This document shows positions 34,531-44,231 of a stretch of DNA of 64,000 bases, one piece after another. A program made the translations under genes and the position numbers. Source of the DNA: Antrihabitans auranticaus (lineage in GTDB: Bacteria > Actinomycetota > Actinomycetes > Mycobacteriales > Mycobacteriaceae). Location: positions 1 to 64,000 of the forward strand of contig NZ_JAEMNW010000008.1 of NCBI RefSeq assembly GCF_016481275.1, in the 5' to 3' direction. The stretch's first letter is position 1. Each line of letters starts with the position of its first letter. The notes beneath the pieces are model-generated. The model saw only the letters and a list, made by a program, of their open reading frames with translations, was not told the DNA's origin and made no database searches.

Positions 34531-37194
34531 TCAGCCGACGGCCCGGCGCGCGTAGGCGCGAACGTCGGCATCGGGATCGTCGAGCGCGATGTGCAGAACC
34601 TCACGCGCGGCAGGCCACGTGCTCAGGGATAGAACGGCCGCTTTTCGGACATCGAGATGAGGATCTTCGAGCGCCACCGCAAGGGTCGGTATCGCGGTGT
34701 CGGGGTCAGTGCCGGCTAGGCCGCGCGCCGCACCCTGCCGGACCTGCCACGCCGACTCCTTCAGCGCGACGGCGAGAATATGCGCATCGGCGTCGTCGCC
34801 GTGCAGCGCAGCGAACGCCGTCAGGGCAGCGGCACGAACCAGCGGATCACGGTCGTCGACGAGTGCCCGTACCGCCTCGATCCCGCCGGCACCGATCGTC
34901 GCCAGACCTTGCGCGACAGCGACTCGAACTTCACGGCTGCTGTCGGACGAACCCGTCGCGACGCTCGCCCAGTCGTCGAGCGACACCAAGCCGCGGACCG
35001 CTTCGATCCGCACCCGATGATCGGCGTCGCTCAGAGCGGTCGCGAACTGCGCGCGACTGCCCGCCTTCAACGCCCGCAGCAGATCTACGACACAGGCTCG
35101 CACGGTCGCATCGGACGAGTCGAGGAACCCGTCGAGGCCCGCGCCGGATGCCAAGACCTCGACCAACTCCCGCAATCCCTGAGTGGCCACTCGACGGACG
35201 GCGGCATCGGCATCCCCGAGCGCGGCAACGAGAACCGTCTCGAAGTCGGCCGGCGTGCCCTCGGTCAGGACCGACAGGGCGGTCGCACGTACTTGCGGAT
35301 CGGGGTCCGCGAGGAACGGCCCGAGTTCCTCGACAGTCGGTGAATCGAGACCGAGAACCTCGACGATGCGGGGCGAGGAGATTTGCGGTTTGCTCGTCTT
35401 GATCCGCAGGGGCGACTCGGCCGGTGCGCGACCGCCCACCAGGGGTGGTTGTTCCACAGGGAGGACGGTTCGATCCTCGGACGGCACGCCGTCCAGGCCC
35501 GGCACCGGAACGAAGTACGGCGCGACCGGCCGCTTCAAGAACTCCATGTCGCCATCGGCATTGCGTCGCAGATTGAGGTGATACCGCCACTCGACGTCGT
35601 CGCGCTGGGGGATATCGGAGCGTTCGTGATAGAGGCCCCACCGCGATTCGGTGCGGGTGAGCGACGAGCGCGACGCCATCTCCGCGCAGTCGCGGATGAA
35701 CGACACCTCGGCGCAGCGCATCAGTTCGTGCGGTGTCTGCGCGCCCATCTCGGCGATTTCGTCGGTCATCCGGTCGAACGTCTCGACCGCGATCGAGAGC
35801 TTCGTGGCAGTTTTCGGCGGCGCGACATAGTCGTTGACGAAACGGCGCAGCTTGTACTCGACCTGCGGTTGCGGTGGGCCGTCGGGATTGCGCAATGGGC
35901 GGTAGATCAGCTCGTGCGCTTCGGCGAGCTGATCGACCGGCAAGTCGGCCGGAGCCGCCACGTCCGGCAGCGTGCTCGCGGCGTGTCCGCCCGCGAGGTC
36001 GCCGTAGACGAACGCGCCGATCATGTAGTTGTGCGGCACGCAGGCGAGGTCGCCGGCAGCGTAGAGCCCGGGCACCGTCGTTCGCGCGTTCTCGTCGACC
36101 CACACACCGCTCGCGGAATGCCCACTACACAAACCTATTTCGGATATATGCATCTCGATGTCGTGAGTGCGGTAGTCGTGACCGCGATTTGCGTGGAAGG
36201 TGCCACGGGTCGGCCGCTCTGTCGTATGAAGGATTCCTTCGAGGGCGTCGAGCGTTTCCTCCGGCAGGTGCGAGACCTTCAGATAGATCGGGCCGCGCGC
36301 GGACTCGATCTCCTCCTTGACCTCGGACATCATCTGACCCGACCAGTAGTCGGAATCGACGAACCGCTCACCTTGGGCATTGACCTGATACCCACCGAAT
36401 GGATTCGCCACGTATGCACAGGCGGGTCCGTTGTAATCCTTGATCAGCGGGTTGATCTGGAAGCATTCGATTCCGCTGAGCTCCGCGCCCGCGTGGTAGG
36501 CCATCGAATAGCCGTCGCCCGCGTTGGTCGGGTTTTCGTACGTTCCGTACAGGTATCCGGACGCGGGCAGGCCGAGGCGACCGCACGGACCCGTTGCCAG
36601 AATGACCGCCTTGGCGCCCACCGCCACGAATTCGCCTGTCCGCGTGTGCAATGCGGCGGCACCGACCGCTCGTCCGTCCTCGACGAGCACACGGACCGGC
36701 ATCAGACGATTTTCGATTCGAATGCGTTCGCGCATCTTTCGTTGGCGCAGAACGCGATACAGGGCCTTCTTAACGTCCTTGCCCTCGGGCATCGGCAGAA
36801 CGTACGAGCCTGACCGGTGAACTCGGCGCACCGCGTACTCGCCGTACTCGTCCTTCTCGAACTTGACGCCGTAGCGCTCCAGGCGCTGGACCATCGCGAA
36901 GCCACGCGTCGCGGTCTGATAGACGGTGCGCTGGTTCACGATTCCGTCGTTCGCGCGGGTGATCTCGGCGACGTAGTCCTCGGGAACCGCCTTACCCGGG
37001 ATGACGGCGTTGTTGACGCCGTCCATTCCCATGGCCAACGCACCGGAATGGCGAACGTGTGCCTTCTCGAGCAGCAGGACGTTGGCACCGTTCTCTGCGG
37101 CGGTCAACGCGGCCATGGTGCCCGCGGTCCCGCCACCGATGACGAGAACATCGCAGTCCATGCGCACGGTGTCGGCAAGATCGGGTATCTGCAT
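34531..37194 (-). CDS. AprA/fumarate reductase-like flavoprotein with HEAT-repeat tail
   Basis: 887 residues. 1-600 form an FAD-dependent reductase of the fumarate reductase/adenylylsulfate reductase A family: DVLVIGGGTAGTMAA near 15-29, RHSGALAMGMDGVNNAVIPG, ATGPCGRLGLPASGYLYGT, GLYAAGDLACVPHNYMIGA. 619-887 are about eight HEAT-type repeats (ADPDPQVRATALSVL, LGDADAAVRRVATQGL, LDDPDADVRAYARRAV), not a usual part of this family. The likely electron partner is the 2x4Fe-4S protein at 45071-45298 of the same operon, as AprB is for AprA. There is no signal peptide. It is the last gene of the operon; its ATG shares one base with the ATPase stop. Substrate unknown; a reduction of an imported compound is inferred. 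Confidence 0.87.
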   Translation of the reverse strand: MQIPDLADTVRMDCDVLVIGGGTAGTMAALTAAENGANVLLLEKAHVRHSGALAMGMDGVNNAVIPGKAVPEDYVAEITRANDGIVNQRTVYQTATRGFAMVQRLERYGVKFEKDEYGEYAVRRVHRSGSYVLPMPEGKDVKKALYRVLRQRKMRERIRIENRLMPVRVLVEDGRAVGAAALHTRTGEFVAVGAKAVILATGPCGRLGLPASGYLYGTYENPTNAGDGYSMAYHAGAELSGIECFQINPLIKDYNGPACAYVANPFGGYQVNAQGERFVDSDYWSGQMMSEVKEEIESARGPIYLKVSHLPEETLDALEGILHTTERPTRGTFHANRGHDYRTHDIEMHISEIGLCSGHSASGVWVDENARTTVPGLYAAGDLACVPHNYMIGAFVYGDLAGGHAASTLPDVAAPADLPVDQLAEAHELIYRPLRNPDGPPQPQVEYKLRRFVNDYVAPPKTATKLSIAVETFDRMTDEIAEMGAQTPHELMRCAEVSFIRDCAEMASRSSLTRTESRWGLYHERSDIPQRDDVEWRYHLNLRRNADGDMEFLKRPVAPYFVPVPGLDGVPSEDRTVLPVEQPPLVGGRAPAESPLRIKTSKPQISSPRIVEVLGLDSPTVEELGPFLADPDPQVRATALSVLTEGTPADFETVLVAALGDADAAVRRVATQGLRELVEVLASGAGLDGFLDSSDATVRACVVDLLRALKAGSRAQFATALSDADHRVRIEAVRGLVSLDDWASVATGSSDSSREVRVAVAQGLATIGAGGIEAVRALVDDRDPLVRAAALTAFAALHGDDADAHILAVALKESAWQVRQGAARGLAGTDPDTAIPTLAVALEDPHLDVRKAAVLSLSTWPAAREVLHIALDDPDADVRAYARRAVG

Positions 37195-37958
37195 CAGGCA
37201 TCCAGTCCGGTGATGATTTCCGCTCGCGCAGAGAGGGTTTCGGTGGCGTTCGCGGCATCGCGATCGCGGGGATGTGGAACGTCGACAATGGTCCGCAGGC
37301 CCGCTCCGGCACGGCCGAGAACCGCGACCCTGTCGCCGAGAAAGACTGCTTCGTCGACATCGTGGGTGACGAAGACGATCGTCGTCGGATGGGTTCGCCA
37401 GGTGTCGACGAGTAAGCGCTGCATCGTGGCCCGGGTTTGGGTGTCGAGCGCACCGAAAGGCTCGTCCATCAAAACAGCCCTGGGTGAACCCGCAAGGCTA
37501 CGTGCCAGTTGCACACGTTGCCGCATGCCGCCGGAGAGATCGCGCGGCAGGTAGTTCGCAAAGCCGGTGAGCCCGACCTCGTCGATCCATCGCTCGGCGG
37601 TCGCACGGCGCCTGCCGCGCGGTATCCCGCGGAGCGCGAGCGCGAGTTCGATGTTGGAGCGGACGTTGCGCCACGGCAACAACGCGTCGTCCTGGAACAC
37701 GAGCGCGCGGTCTGCGGACGTGCTCACGACGCGGTCGCCGTCTGCGGATATGCGGCCCGAGCTGGGTCTGAGCAGACCGGCCAAAGCGCGCAGGAGCGTC
37801 GACTTTCCGCAGCCGGACGGCCCTGTCAGAACGAGGATCTCACCGGCTGCGACTTCGAGGTCGAAGCCGGATATGACAGTCGTCCCGCCGTAACCGATCT
37901 GGACGCCGTCGAGCTGCAGCGCCATGCCCTGAGTCGAAACTGCTTGTGCGGAGGTCAT
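37194..37958 (-). CDS. ABC importer ATPase (NitT/TauT type), system 1
   Basis: 254-residue ATPase: Walker [11 protein letters not shown]-loop [10 protein letters not shown], signature LSGGMRQRV, Walker [13 protein letters not shown] and H-loop FVTHDVDEA. The LLPWRNV and DEPFGALD details are typical of the nitrate/sulfonate/taurine family. It energises the permease encoded just upstream (ATGA overlap) with the lipoprotein at 38851-40284. Start 37958 is set by that overlap. Confidence 0.93.
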   Translation of the reverse strand: MTSAQAVSTQGMALQLDGVQIGYGGTTVISGFDLEVAAGEILVLTGPSGCGKSTLLRALAGLLRPSSGRISADGDRVVSTSADRALVFQDDALLPWRNVRSNIELALALRGIPRGRRRATAERWIDEVGLTGFANYLPRDLSGGMRQRVQLARSLAGSPRAVLMDEPFGALDTQTRATMQRLLVDTWRTHPTTIVFVTHDVDEAVFLGDRVAVLGRAGAGLRTIVDVPHPRDRDAANATETLSARAEIITGLDA

Positions 37959-38854
37959 TTCGACAGTCCTTCCCGTGGGAGCCAGCGCGTCGCGCGTCGG
38001 CCCAGCAATTCGACGGCGCCGGAAGTGAGAAAGCCGAGAATGCCGATCGTGAGCATGCCGACGAACACGCCTGGGTAATCCACGATCGTGTAGGCCTGCC
38101 ACGTGCGGTAACCCACGCCGAGCCGGCCCGAGATCATCTCCGCGGAGATCACGCAGATCCATGCGACTCCGATGCCCACCGAGAGGCCGCTGAACACTCC
38201 CGGCAGGATGCCGGGCAGAACGACTCGGGTGAGGGAATCCCAGCGTGAACCCCCGAGCGTCCGGACGGCGTCCTCCCAGATCGTCGGAAGGGCACGCACC
38301 GCGTGCCGCGTGCTGACCATGATCGGGAAGAAGGCGGCAGCAAACGTGATGAACACGATGCCGGACTCGTCGCTCGGAAAGAGCAGGATTGCGACCGGGA
38401 CGAGCGCGATCGCGGGGATCGGCCGTGCAAGTTCGGTCAGTGGACCGAGGATGTCGGCGAACCAGCGTGATCTGCCCAGTGCGATGCCGACGGTCACGCC
38501 AACGAAGGCGGCGAGCCCGAATCCGCTGAGAATCCGGATCAGCGACTGCGTGAGGTCGAGCCAGTATGTCTCTGTGCCGAGTTGCTTGCGAAAGTCGGCG
38601 ACGATCTCGGTGACCGTCGGCAACGTGTCGAAACGCAACCATGCGCGGACGTTGTGCGTGGTGAGGAGCTGCCACGCATAGATCGCTACCGCGACCGACG
38701 CGAGCCGGACCAGGCGAGATCGCCAGATATTACGAGTGCCGCTGGAAACCCGCTGCGCTGCAGCAGGTTTTGCGGCAATCAGCGTCTCCTGTGGCAACAC
38801 TTTACTCGGATCCGTTGTTCTCGGCCCAGTTGCTCGCTGCGCCGTGGTCGTCAT
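37955..38854 (-). CDS. ABC importer permease (SsuC/TauC type), system 1
   Basis: 299-residue membrane protein with about six hydrophobic segments ([98 protein letters not shown]). The cytoplasmic loop contacting the ATPase is [24 protein letters not shown]. The first 45 residues are a long cytoplasmic extension. Both neighbours overlap by 4 bp. Confidence 0.92.
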   Translation of the reverse strand: MTTTAQRATGPRTTDPSKVLPQETLIAAKPAAAQRVSSGTRNIWRSRLVRLASVAVAIYAWQLLTTHNVRAWLRFDTLPTVTEIVADFRKQLGTETYWLDLTQSLIRILSGFGLAAFVGVTVGIALGRSRWFADILGPLTELARPIPAIALVPVAILLFPSDESGIVFITFAAAFFPIMVSTRHAVRALPTIWEDAVRTLGGSRWDSLTRVVLPGILPGVFSGLSVGIGVAWICVISAEMISGRLGVGYRTWQAYTIVDYPGVFVGMLTIGILGFLTSGAVELLGRRATRWLPREGLSK

Positions 38855-40284
38855 TGCCGGATCTCCGAGATCGCCTGCTCATAGGCGACTTCGGACGCAC
38901 CCGGGTGCTGTGTCAGGTAGCGCCCTGCTGCAGCCGACGTGGTGAAAGGTAGGTAGGTCTCGCCGTCGCGAACCCATACTGCTTTGTCGGCGAACCAGCG
39001 CGTGCCGAGTTCGGCGTCGGGGACGTAGGCGGCACGCACCGTCTTGCCCTGCGCCCGAGCTGCTTTCACCGCGCGCAGGAGGCAGGTCGGATTGGCCGAC
39101 GGCTGAGTGGATGTCGTTCCCTCGACCCAAACGTCACCGCCGAGCGCAGGGTTGTCCACGGCCACGTTGCAGACCGGATCGGTGCCGCTGACCACCGAAG
39201 GATTGTTCTCGTTGGCGAGTGCGGCGTCGTAGCTTTCGCCGCCGACCTCCGCGAAGGCCTTACGGATCGGCTCGTCGTTGACGAACTGATCGATGTCGAG
39301 GTCGGCGAAGTCGCCGATCGACTTCAGATACTGCACATCGCCTTTGAAGGCATCGATCAACTTGGGCTTCAGGGTTGTGTCGAACGACGTTCCGCCAGGG
39401 CCGTTGTAGAGATAGACGACTTCGGCCGGCAATCCGGAACCGTCTGCGACGATCTGCGCAGCCTCGAGCGGCTTCTCGGTAATGAAGTCGGTGGCGTCGA
39501 GCTGTGCCTGCAGGAACGCATCGACCACCTCAGGGTGTTCCTTCGAATATGCCTGGCGGGCAACGACTCCGTGGAAGGTCGGAACACCGAGCTCGGCGCC
39601 GTCGTAGAGGAGCTTGGCCTTGTCCTGGAAGACCAGCAGGCCGGGCCATGCGACGAACTGCGACAGGGCACTCACCTGATCGGACTCCAGAGCCGAGGCG
39701 CCGACCTGCGGTTGTTGATTGAGCACTTCGACCCCCGAACCGGGGTCGATACCCGCACGGCTGAGAGCCTGCACGAGGGTGCCGTGACCTGCGGAGCCGA
39801 CGCTCGCCGAGATCTTCTGACCGGTTAGGTCGGTGAGCTTCGTCGCCGTCGAATCCGGCGCTACGACAACCATGTTGAGCGCGCCCTTGGGGTTGTAGCC
39901 CGTGATGGAGAGAAGTTCTGTCTTCGAGCGCTCGTTGGCCTGCGTACGAGAACCGTTGATGAGCAACGGGTAGTCACCCATAGATCCGATATCGATCTTC
40001 TCTGCGACCATCTGCGCAGTGATCGGTGCACCGGTGTCGTAGTCCTGCCACTCCACCTGATACTTCGCGCCACCGTTGTCGGTGATCTTCTGCAACCGCT
40101 GTTCGAAGTATCCCTGGGCCTTGAGCAGCGTGCCCGCCGTGACGGTGTTGATCGTCTTCGACTGGTAACCGATCACGACCTTCACGGTGCCGTCGGCGAC
40201 ATCGTTCGACGGATCCAGCGAGCACCCCGCCGCGACAAGGGAGAGTGCGGCGGCGATGGCAGTTATTGCTATGCGGGACTTCAT
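38851..40284 (-). CDS. Substrate-binding lipoprotein, system 1, with NosL-like C-terminal extension
   Basis: 477 residues, far longer than the usual 320-340 for NitT/TauT binding proteins. Lipobox LVAAGC with Cys21 gives a lipoprotein outside the membrane. Residues 30-365 are the binding domain (VVIGYQSKTINTVTAG, MVAEKIDIGSMGDYPLLING, SASVGSAGHGTL, VAWPGLLVF). The last roughly 105 residues start with PVCNVAVDNPALGGDVWVEG and end RWFADKAVWVRDGETYLPFT plus AAAGRYLTQHPGASE; this recalls NosL-type metal-binding domains (tentative). Two cysteines sit in the extension. ATGA overlaps at both ends. Ligand unknown. Confidence 0.85.
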   Translation of the reverse strand: MKSRIAITAIAAALSLVAAGCSLDPSNDVADGTVKVVIGYQSKTINTVTAGTLLKAQGYFEQRLQKITDNGGAKYQVEWQDYDTGAPITAQMVAEKIDIGSMGDYPLLINGSRTQANERSKTELLSITGYNPKGALNMVVVAPDSTATKLTDLTGQKISASVGSAGHGTLVQALSRAGIDPGSGVEVLNQQPQVGASALESDQVSALSQFVAWPGLLVFQDKAKLLYDGAELGVPTFHGVVARQAYSKEHPEVVDAFLQAQLDATDFITEKPLEAAQIVADGSGLPAEVVYLYNGPGGTSFDTTLKPKLIDAFKGDVQYLKSIGDFADLDIDQFVNDEPIRKAFAEVGGESYDAALANENNPSVVSGTDPVCNVAVDNPALGGDVWVEGTTSTQPSANPTCLLRAVKAARAQGKTVRAAYVPDAELGTRWFADKAVWVRDGETYLPFTTSAAAGRYLTQHPGASEVAYEQAISEIRQ

Positions 40285-41528
40285 TGTTCGTTTCCTTGTC
40301 GGGCACTGGCGGGGTGGGCTGAAAAATAGCGACGGACGGAGTTTTCGAGAACCTCGGTGGCAGTGACGAGGGTGTCGACGGAAATGCTTTCGTCGTACAC
40401 GGCCCAGCCGTCGTCGCCTGGGCCGAAGGTGACGGCGGGAATGCCGACGTGGCGAAACCGGATCGTGTCGTTGAAAGCGGGCTTGGTGTAGTGCCGGACG
40501 GGTTCGCCGGTCACTTCGACGTAGGCTGCGCCGATCGCTTCGACGAGCGGATCCGTCGGCGACAGCGGCACCGTTCCGGCGACGAACGTCGGGCCTGGCG
40601 CGAATGTCACTGCTACGTCGATCGATTCGGGTGCTCGGGCGGCCAACCGCTGCTGGAACGCCACAAGCAACTCACCGGCCGACACCTCGGGACCGATGTT
40701 CACTGCAGCGATTCGTGCAGTTGCCTCGAGCGGCGTGAACTGGGCCATCCCGGCTTCGCCCGCGTTGAGGCCTACGATCGAGATGGGCCAGTTCTGGACC
40801 GGTCGATCGCCGATATCGGCAAGCGCATCGGCAAGAAACTGCGCGGGATTGACACCCGTATCCGGCCGCCAGATGTGACTCGATATCCCGCGTGCGGCTA
40901 TGTCGAGCAATGCGTGTCCGGTCTGCGCCGTTGCGAGTGCGATTCCGCGCGCGGCGGATTCGGTCCAGGCGGTCGGCTCGACGGTGATCGATGCGTCGGG
41001 TCGCAGGCCGTGTTGCTCGACCAGGTACTGCGACCCTTCGACTCCGTTGCGCTCCTCGTCGACCGTCAGTACGACCAGCAGGGTGCCCGTCGCAGGCGGG
41101 TCCGCGACCACTCGTTGCGCGGCCGTCAAGAGGGCGGCCAAGTTGGCCCGCGTATCGGACGTCCCCCGCGCGTAGATGCGGCCGTCGAGTTCCACCGCCC
41201 GGTAGGGATCGTCGCTGCACACCGTCCACCGGCTCGGCGGACCGGATGGATAGGTGTCGAGGTGGTCGTTGAGCATGAGCGTCGGACCCGGGCCGAATCG
41301 TTTGCTAGCAACCACATTCAAGCGAGTGGGCTGCCTGCCTACAAGCTCGACGTCGAATCCCCACCGTCGCAGGATGGTCGCAACCGGATGTGCGATCCGA
41401 GTCTCCTCCGGCGGTCGGGTGGGTCCGTCCAGGCTGTTCTCACACCACGGCTGACCAGTTGCGACGAGCGACGTGACAAGGTCGGTGAGGGCTCGCCGGT
41501 CGACACCGGAACCGACCGCTGTCGTCAC
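40281..41528 (-). CDS. M20 family amidohydrolase/deacylase
   Basis: 415-residue zinc hydrolase of the ArgE/DapE/carboxypeptidase G2 family. Metal and catalytic residues are visible: His89-x-Asp91 in LNDHLDTYP, Asp125 in GTSDTRANL, Glu158/159 in TVDEERNG. The dimerisation domain and C-terminal FGPGDDGWAVYDESISVD follow. The family removes acyl groups from N-acyl amino acids or related amides. In the operon, next to an asparaginase-fold enzyme, it should split an imported amide. GTG 41528 overlaps the asparaginase stop (GTGA). Confidence 0.88.
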   Translation of the reverse strand: MTTAVGSGVDRRALTDLVTSLVATGQPWCENSLDGPTRPPEETRIAHPVATILRRWGFDVELVGRQPTRLNVVASKRFGPGPTLMLNDHLDTYPSGPPSRWTVCSDDPYRAVELDGRIYARGTSDTRANLAALLTAAQRVVADPPATGTLLVVLTVDEERNGVEGSQYLVEQHGLRPDASITVEPTAWTESAARGIALATAQTGHALLDIAARGISSHIWRPDTGVNPAQFLADALADIGDRPVQNWPISIVGLNAGEAGMAQFTPLEATARIAAVNIGPEVSAGELLVAFQQRLAARAPESIDVAVTFAPGPTFVAGTVPLSPTDPLVEAIGAAYVEVTGEPVRHYTKPAFNDTIRFRHVGIPAVTFGPGDDGWAVYDESISVDTLVTATEVLENSVRRYFSAHPASARQGNEQ

Positions 41529-42478
41529 GACGTCTCCCTCTCGACGAGCGAGCGCAGTCCGGCGGCGTCGAGACCCTGCGAAATTCCCAGCGTCAGCAGA
41601 ACCCGTGCGCGGTGCGGCGACAAACCGGGAGCCAGAACGGCACCACGGGCGGCGAGTGTGGCGACGCCGCCGGGGTAGCCGTAGATCGGCGCGACGCGTG
41701 CATCCGGCGCGCGCGTCGTGACAACGACCAGGACTCCTTCGTCGATCAGTCGAGTTGCCGCATCGGCTTGGCCGGGCGGCAGATTTCCGGCGCCGTTTGC
41801 CGCGACCACGATCGCGGGCTTGCCGGTCGCCGCGTACGTAAGCACAGCACCGTCGTCGCCGAGGGCGGCAACGACGATCGAAACCGGATCGAGGAGACCG
41901 TGCGGTGCGCCGTGCGATGCTCGCCGTGCTTGCGTCCGATGCCAGAGGACCTCGCCTCCGACGACGATGCCCAGATGCCCGCGGCCGGGGGCGTCGAAGC
42001 CTTCGCGCGCGACCCCGGACACCTTCAGAACCTCGCGACCGCCGAATACCTTGCCGCCGAAGACGACGACCGGGTCGATATCTGCGCCCGACGATGCGAC
42101 GGCGAGAGCGTCGCCCAAGTTGGCGGCGCCGTCACTGTCCGGTCGTGCGCCCGTAATCATCGACCCGGTGACAACGACTGGCACCGACCAGCTTTCGCGG
42201 TAGGACAGCCAAGCGGCCACTTCTTCGATCGAGTCCGTTCCCGTGGTGACGACAACGCCACCGACTCCCGAGTCGACGTGTTCGCAGATCCGGGCGACGA
42301 GCCGCTCCAGCAGTTCGAAATCGACTTCGGATCCGCCGACGAGCGCCAGATCCTCGGCGCTGCCGAACCCGTCGAGGCGCTGCGCAACCGTTGCCGCGGC
42401 AGCGGACGGCACCGAACCGAGCGGTGTCTCGTGCATCGAGATCGTGCCGCCGAGGCCGAGCAGAACTACATCGCTCAT
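41525..42478 (-). CDS. Type-II-like asparaginase/glutaminase-fold hydrolase
   Basis: 317 residues of the L-asparaginase fold. GLGGTISMHE carries the first catalytic Thr (residue 12); VVTTGTDSIEE carries Thr81-Asp82, where classical enzymes have TGTDT; GSMITGARPDSDGAANLGDA matches the next conserved block, and the lysine region is KVFGGREVLK. No signal peptide, so cytosolic. With the ABC importers and the M20 enzyme it points to a primary amide substrate that need not be asparagine. ATGA/GTGA overlaps on both sides. Confidence 0.88.
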   Translation of the reverse strand: MSDVVLLGLGGTISMHETPLGSVPSAAAATVAQRLDGFGSAEDLALVGGSEVDFELLERLVARICEHVDSGVGGVVVTTGTDSIEEVAAWLSYRESWSVPVVVTGSMITGARPDSDGAANLGDALAVASSGADIDPVVVFGGKVFGGREVLKVSGVAREGFDAPGRGHLGIVVGGEVLWHRTQARRASHGAPHGLLDPVSIVVAALGDDGAVLTYAATGKPAIVVAANGAGNLPPGQADAATRLIDEGVLVVVTTRAPDARVAPIYGYPGGVATLAARGAVLAPGLSPHRARVLLTLGISQGLDAAGLRSLVERETS

Positions 42479-43446
42479 TGGTTGCCGCCGGCGAGGACGG
42501 AGTCGACGATAACTGTGTTGTAGTCAGGAATCTGGGCGTCCTGGGGCACGCGGCCGATGCTCTGGGCCCACCGCGCCCGGTCGGCGAGGTCCGCGGCGAG
42601 TTCGGGGCCCAACTCCGTCTTGAAAGTGAACTCCTCGGCGACTCCGGCGATCAGTTCCTGGTCGAGCCCCGTAGCTTTCGCTACGGCTGCAAGGGCGGCC
42701 GGATCGCGGTCCTGCAGTGGCTGATCGGCCTTCTGCAATGCGCTGACGAAGTCGGCCAACTCGTCCTGCTTGGCCGACAGAGTGTCGGCGTTGGTGAGGT
42801 ACAGGCTGTGCTGGCTGTACTTCTCCTTGCCCTGCAACTGAACTGCGTCACTACCGAGAGCGGCGACGACCTTCGCCAGCGCCGGTTGGAAAACCGCAAC
42901 CGCATCGACGTCACCGTTCGTCACCGCGGTCACGATCTCGGCCGGCCCGGTCTGGACAAGCTCGGCTTGGACGTTCGCTTCGGCAAGGAACTTCGTCGCG
43001 AAGTAGTGGGCGCTGCTGCCGAGCGGGACTGCGATTCGCCGTCCCGCCAGGTCGTCGATGGAGTCGATGCCAGCCGAGCGCCGCGCGATGAATCTTCCCT
43101 CGGCCCAGCGTGCGCCGTCTGCAATCACCCGGACACGTGGATTCTTCAGGGCTGCAGCAGCTGTCGGGACGTCGCCACCGGTTGCGACGTCGACGCCGCC
43201 GCCGGCGAGTGCCTCCAGCGCAGCCGCGCCGGTCGGGAAAGGAACGATATCGACCTTGACCCCGGTTTCGTCGAAGTAGCCGAGATCGGCGGCGACCGGG
43301 ACCTGCGACCAGCAAGGATCGACGACCCAGCCGACTTTGAGCGTGCCCGCGGCGCTCGATGCATCCCCGCCACAACCCGAGACGGTCAATGCCAGTGCAA
43401 GCGATGCCGCTGCCACCACAGCGGAAGTGAATGATCTGATCTTCAT
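42475..43446 (-). CDS. Substrate-binding lipoprotein, system 2 (NitT/TauT type)
   Basis: 323 residues, lipobox LTVSGC with Cys25, then a standard aliphatic-sulfonate/taurine binding fold: VGWVVDPCWSQVPVAADLGY, TGGDVPTAAAA, GRRIAVPLGSSAHYFATKFL, NGDVDAVAVFQPALAK. It works with the ATPase (43443-44231) and permease (44228-45064) upstream of it. Unlike system 1 it has no extra domain. Start 43446 overlaps the ATPase stop by 4 bp. Confidence 0.9.
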   Translation of the reverse strand: MKIRSFTSAVVAAASLALALTVSGCGGDASSAAGTLKVGWVVDPCWSQVPVAADLGYFDETGVKVDIVPFPTGAAALEALAGGGVDVATGGDVPTAAAALKNPRVRVIADGARWAEGRFIARRSAGIDSIDDLAGRRIAVPLGSSAHYFATKFLAEANVQAELVQTGPAEIVTAVTNGDVDAVAVFQPALAKVVAALGSDAVQLQGKEKYSQHSLYLTNADTLSAKQDELADFVSALQKADQPLQDRDPAALAAVAKATGLDQELIAGVAEEFTFKTELGPELAADLADRARWAQSIGRVPQDAQIPDYNTVIVDSVLAGGNQ

Positions 43447-44231
43447 TTTCGGTCTCCGGAGGATCTTTCGAGCGAACGAGGGGCTGGGCGTAGGAGCTCG
43501 TGCAGGTCTCTGCGTAGCGGGGCGAACTCGGCAAATTCGGCGATTCGGCTCGCGGGACGCGGACGCGGCAGGGGATTGACGATGCGATCGGCGATGCAGC
43601 CGTCCGCGGTCATGACGACGATCGAGGAAGCAATTCGAATCGCCTCGTCCACGTCGTGGGTGACGAAGACGATGGTCGTCCCGGTCCGTTCCCAGAGGTC
43701 GGTCACGAGATCCTGCATCTGCGAACGTGTTTGCGCGTCAAGTGCACCGAAGGGTTCGTCCATCAACAGGACCTGCGGGCTGTTGGCGAGGGCCCGCGCG
43801 ATCCCGACTCGTTGCCGCATCCCGCCTGACAGTTCGTGCGGCAACTTCTTCGAGACCTCGGTGGAAAGGTCGACCGCCTCGAGCAGTGCGGCAATTCGGG
43901 CGCGGCGTTCGGCTCGGGGAACTCCGGCCGCACGCAGTGCAAAGGTGATGTTGCCTGCGACGGTCGCCCAGGGAAACAGCACATCGCGCTGGAAGACGAC
44001 ACCACGCTCGCGGCTCGGCCCCGTCACCAACGCGCCGTTGAACGACACCGTGCCGCCGGTCGGGCGGACAAACCCTGCAATCGAATTGAGCAGCGTGGAT
44101 TTGCCGCAGCCCGATGGGCCCAGCAGTGCCAGGAAAGTTCCCGCTTCGATCGTCAGGTCGAGCTTCTCGATCACGGCTTTTCCGCCGTAGGCGAGCGTCG
44201 CGTCAGCGATCTGAATACCGGCGCCGATCAT
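43443..44231 (-). CDS. ABC importer ATPase (NitT/TauT type), system 2
   Basis: 262-residue ATPase with Walker [11 protein letters not shown]-loop VFQRDVLFPW, signature [15 protein letters not shown], Walker [13 protein letters not shown] and [10 protein letters not shown] 40-residue C-terminal tail (LPRPRPASRIAEFAEFA, LRRDLHELL) is longer than in system 1. Coupled by 4-bp overlaps to the permease before and the binding protein after, which sets the ATG at 44231. Confidence 0.92.
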   Translation of the reverse strand: MIGAGIQIADATLAYGGKAVIEKLDLTIEAGTFLALLGPSGCGKSTLLNSIAGFVRPTGGTVSFNGALVTGPSRERGVVFQRDVLFPWATVAGNITFALRAAGVPRAERRARIAALLEAVDLSTEVSKKLPHELSGGMRQRVGIARALANSPQVLLMDEPFGALDAQTRSQMQDLVTDLWERTGTTIVFVTHDVDEAIRIASSIVVMTADGCIADRIVNPLPRPRPASRIAEFAEFAPLRRDLHELLRPAPRSLERSSGDRK

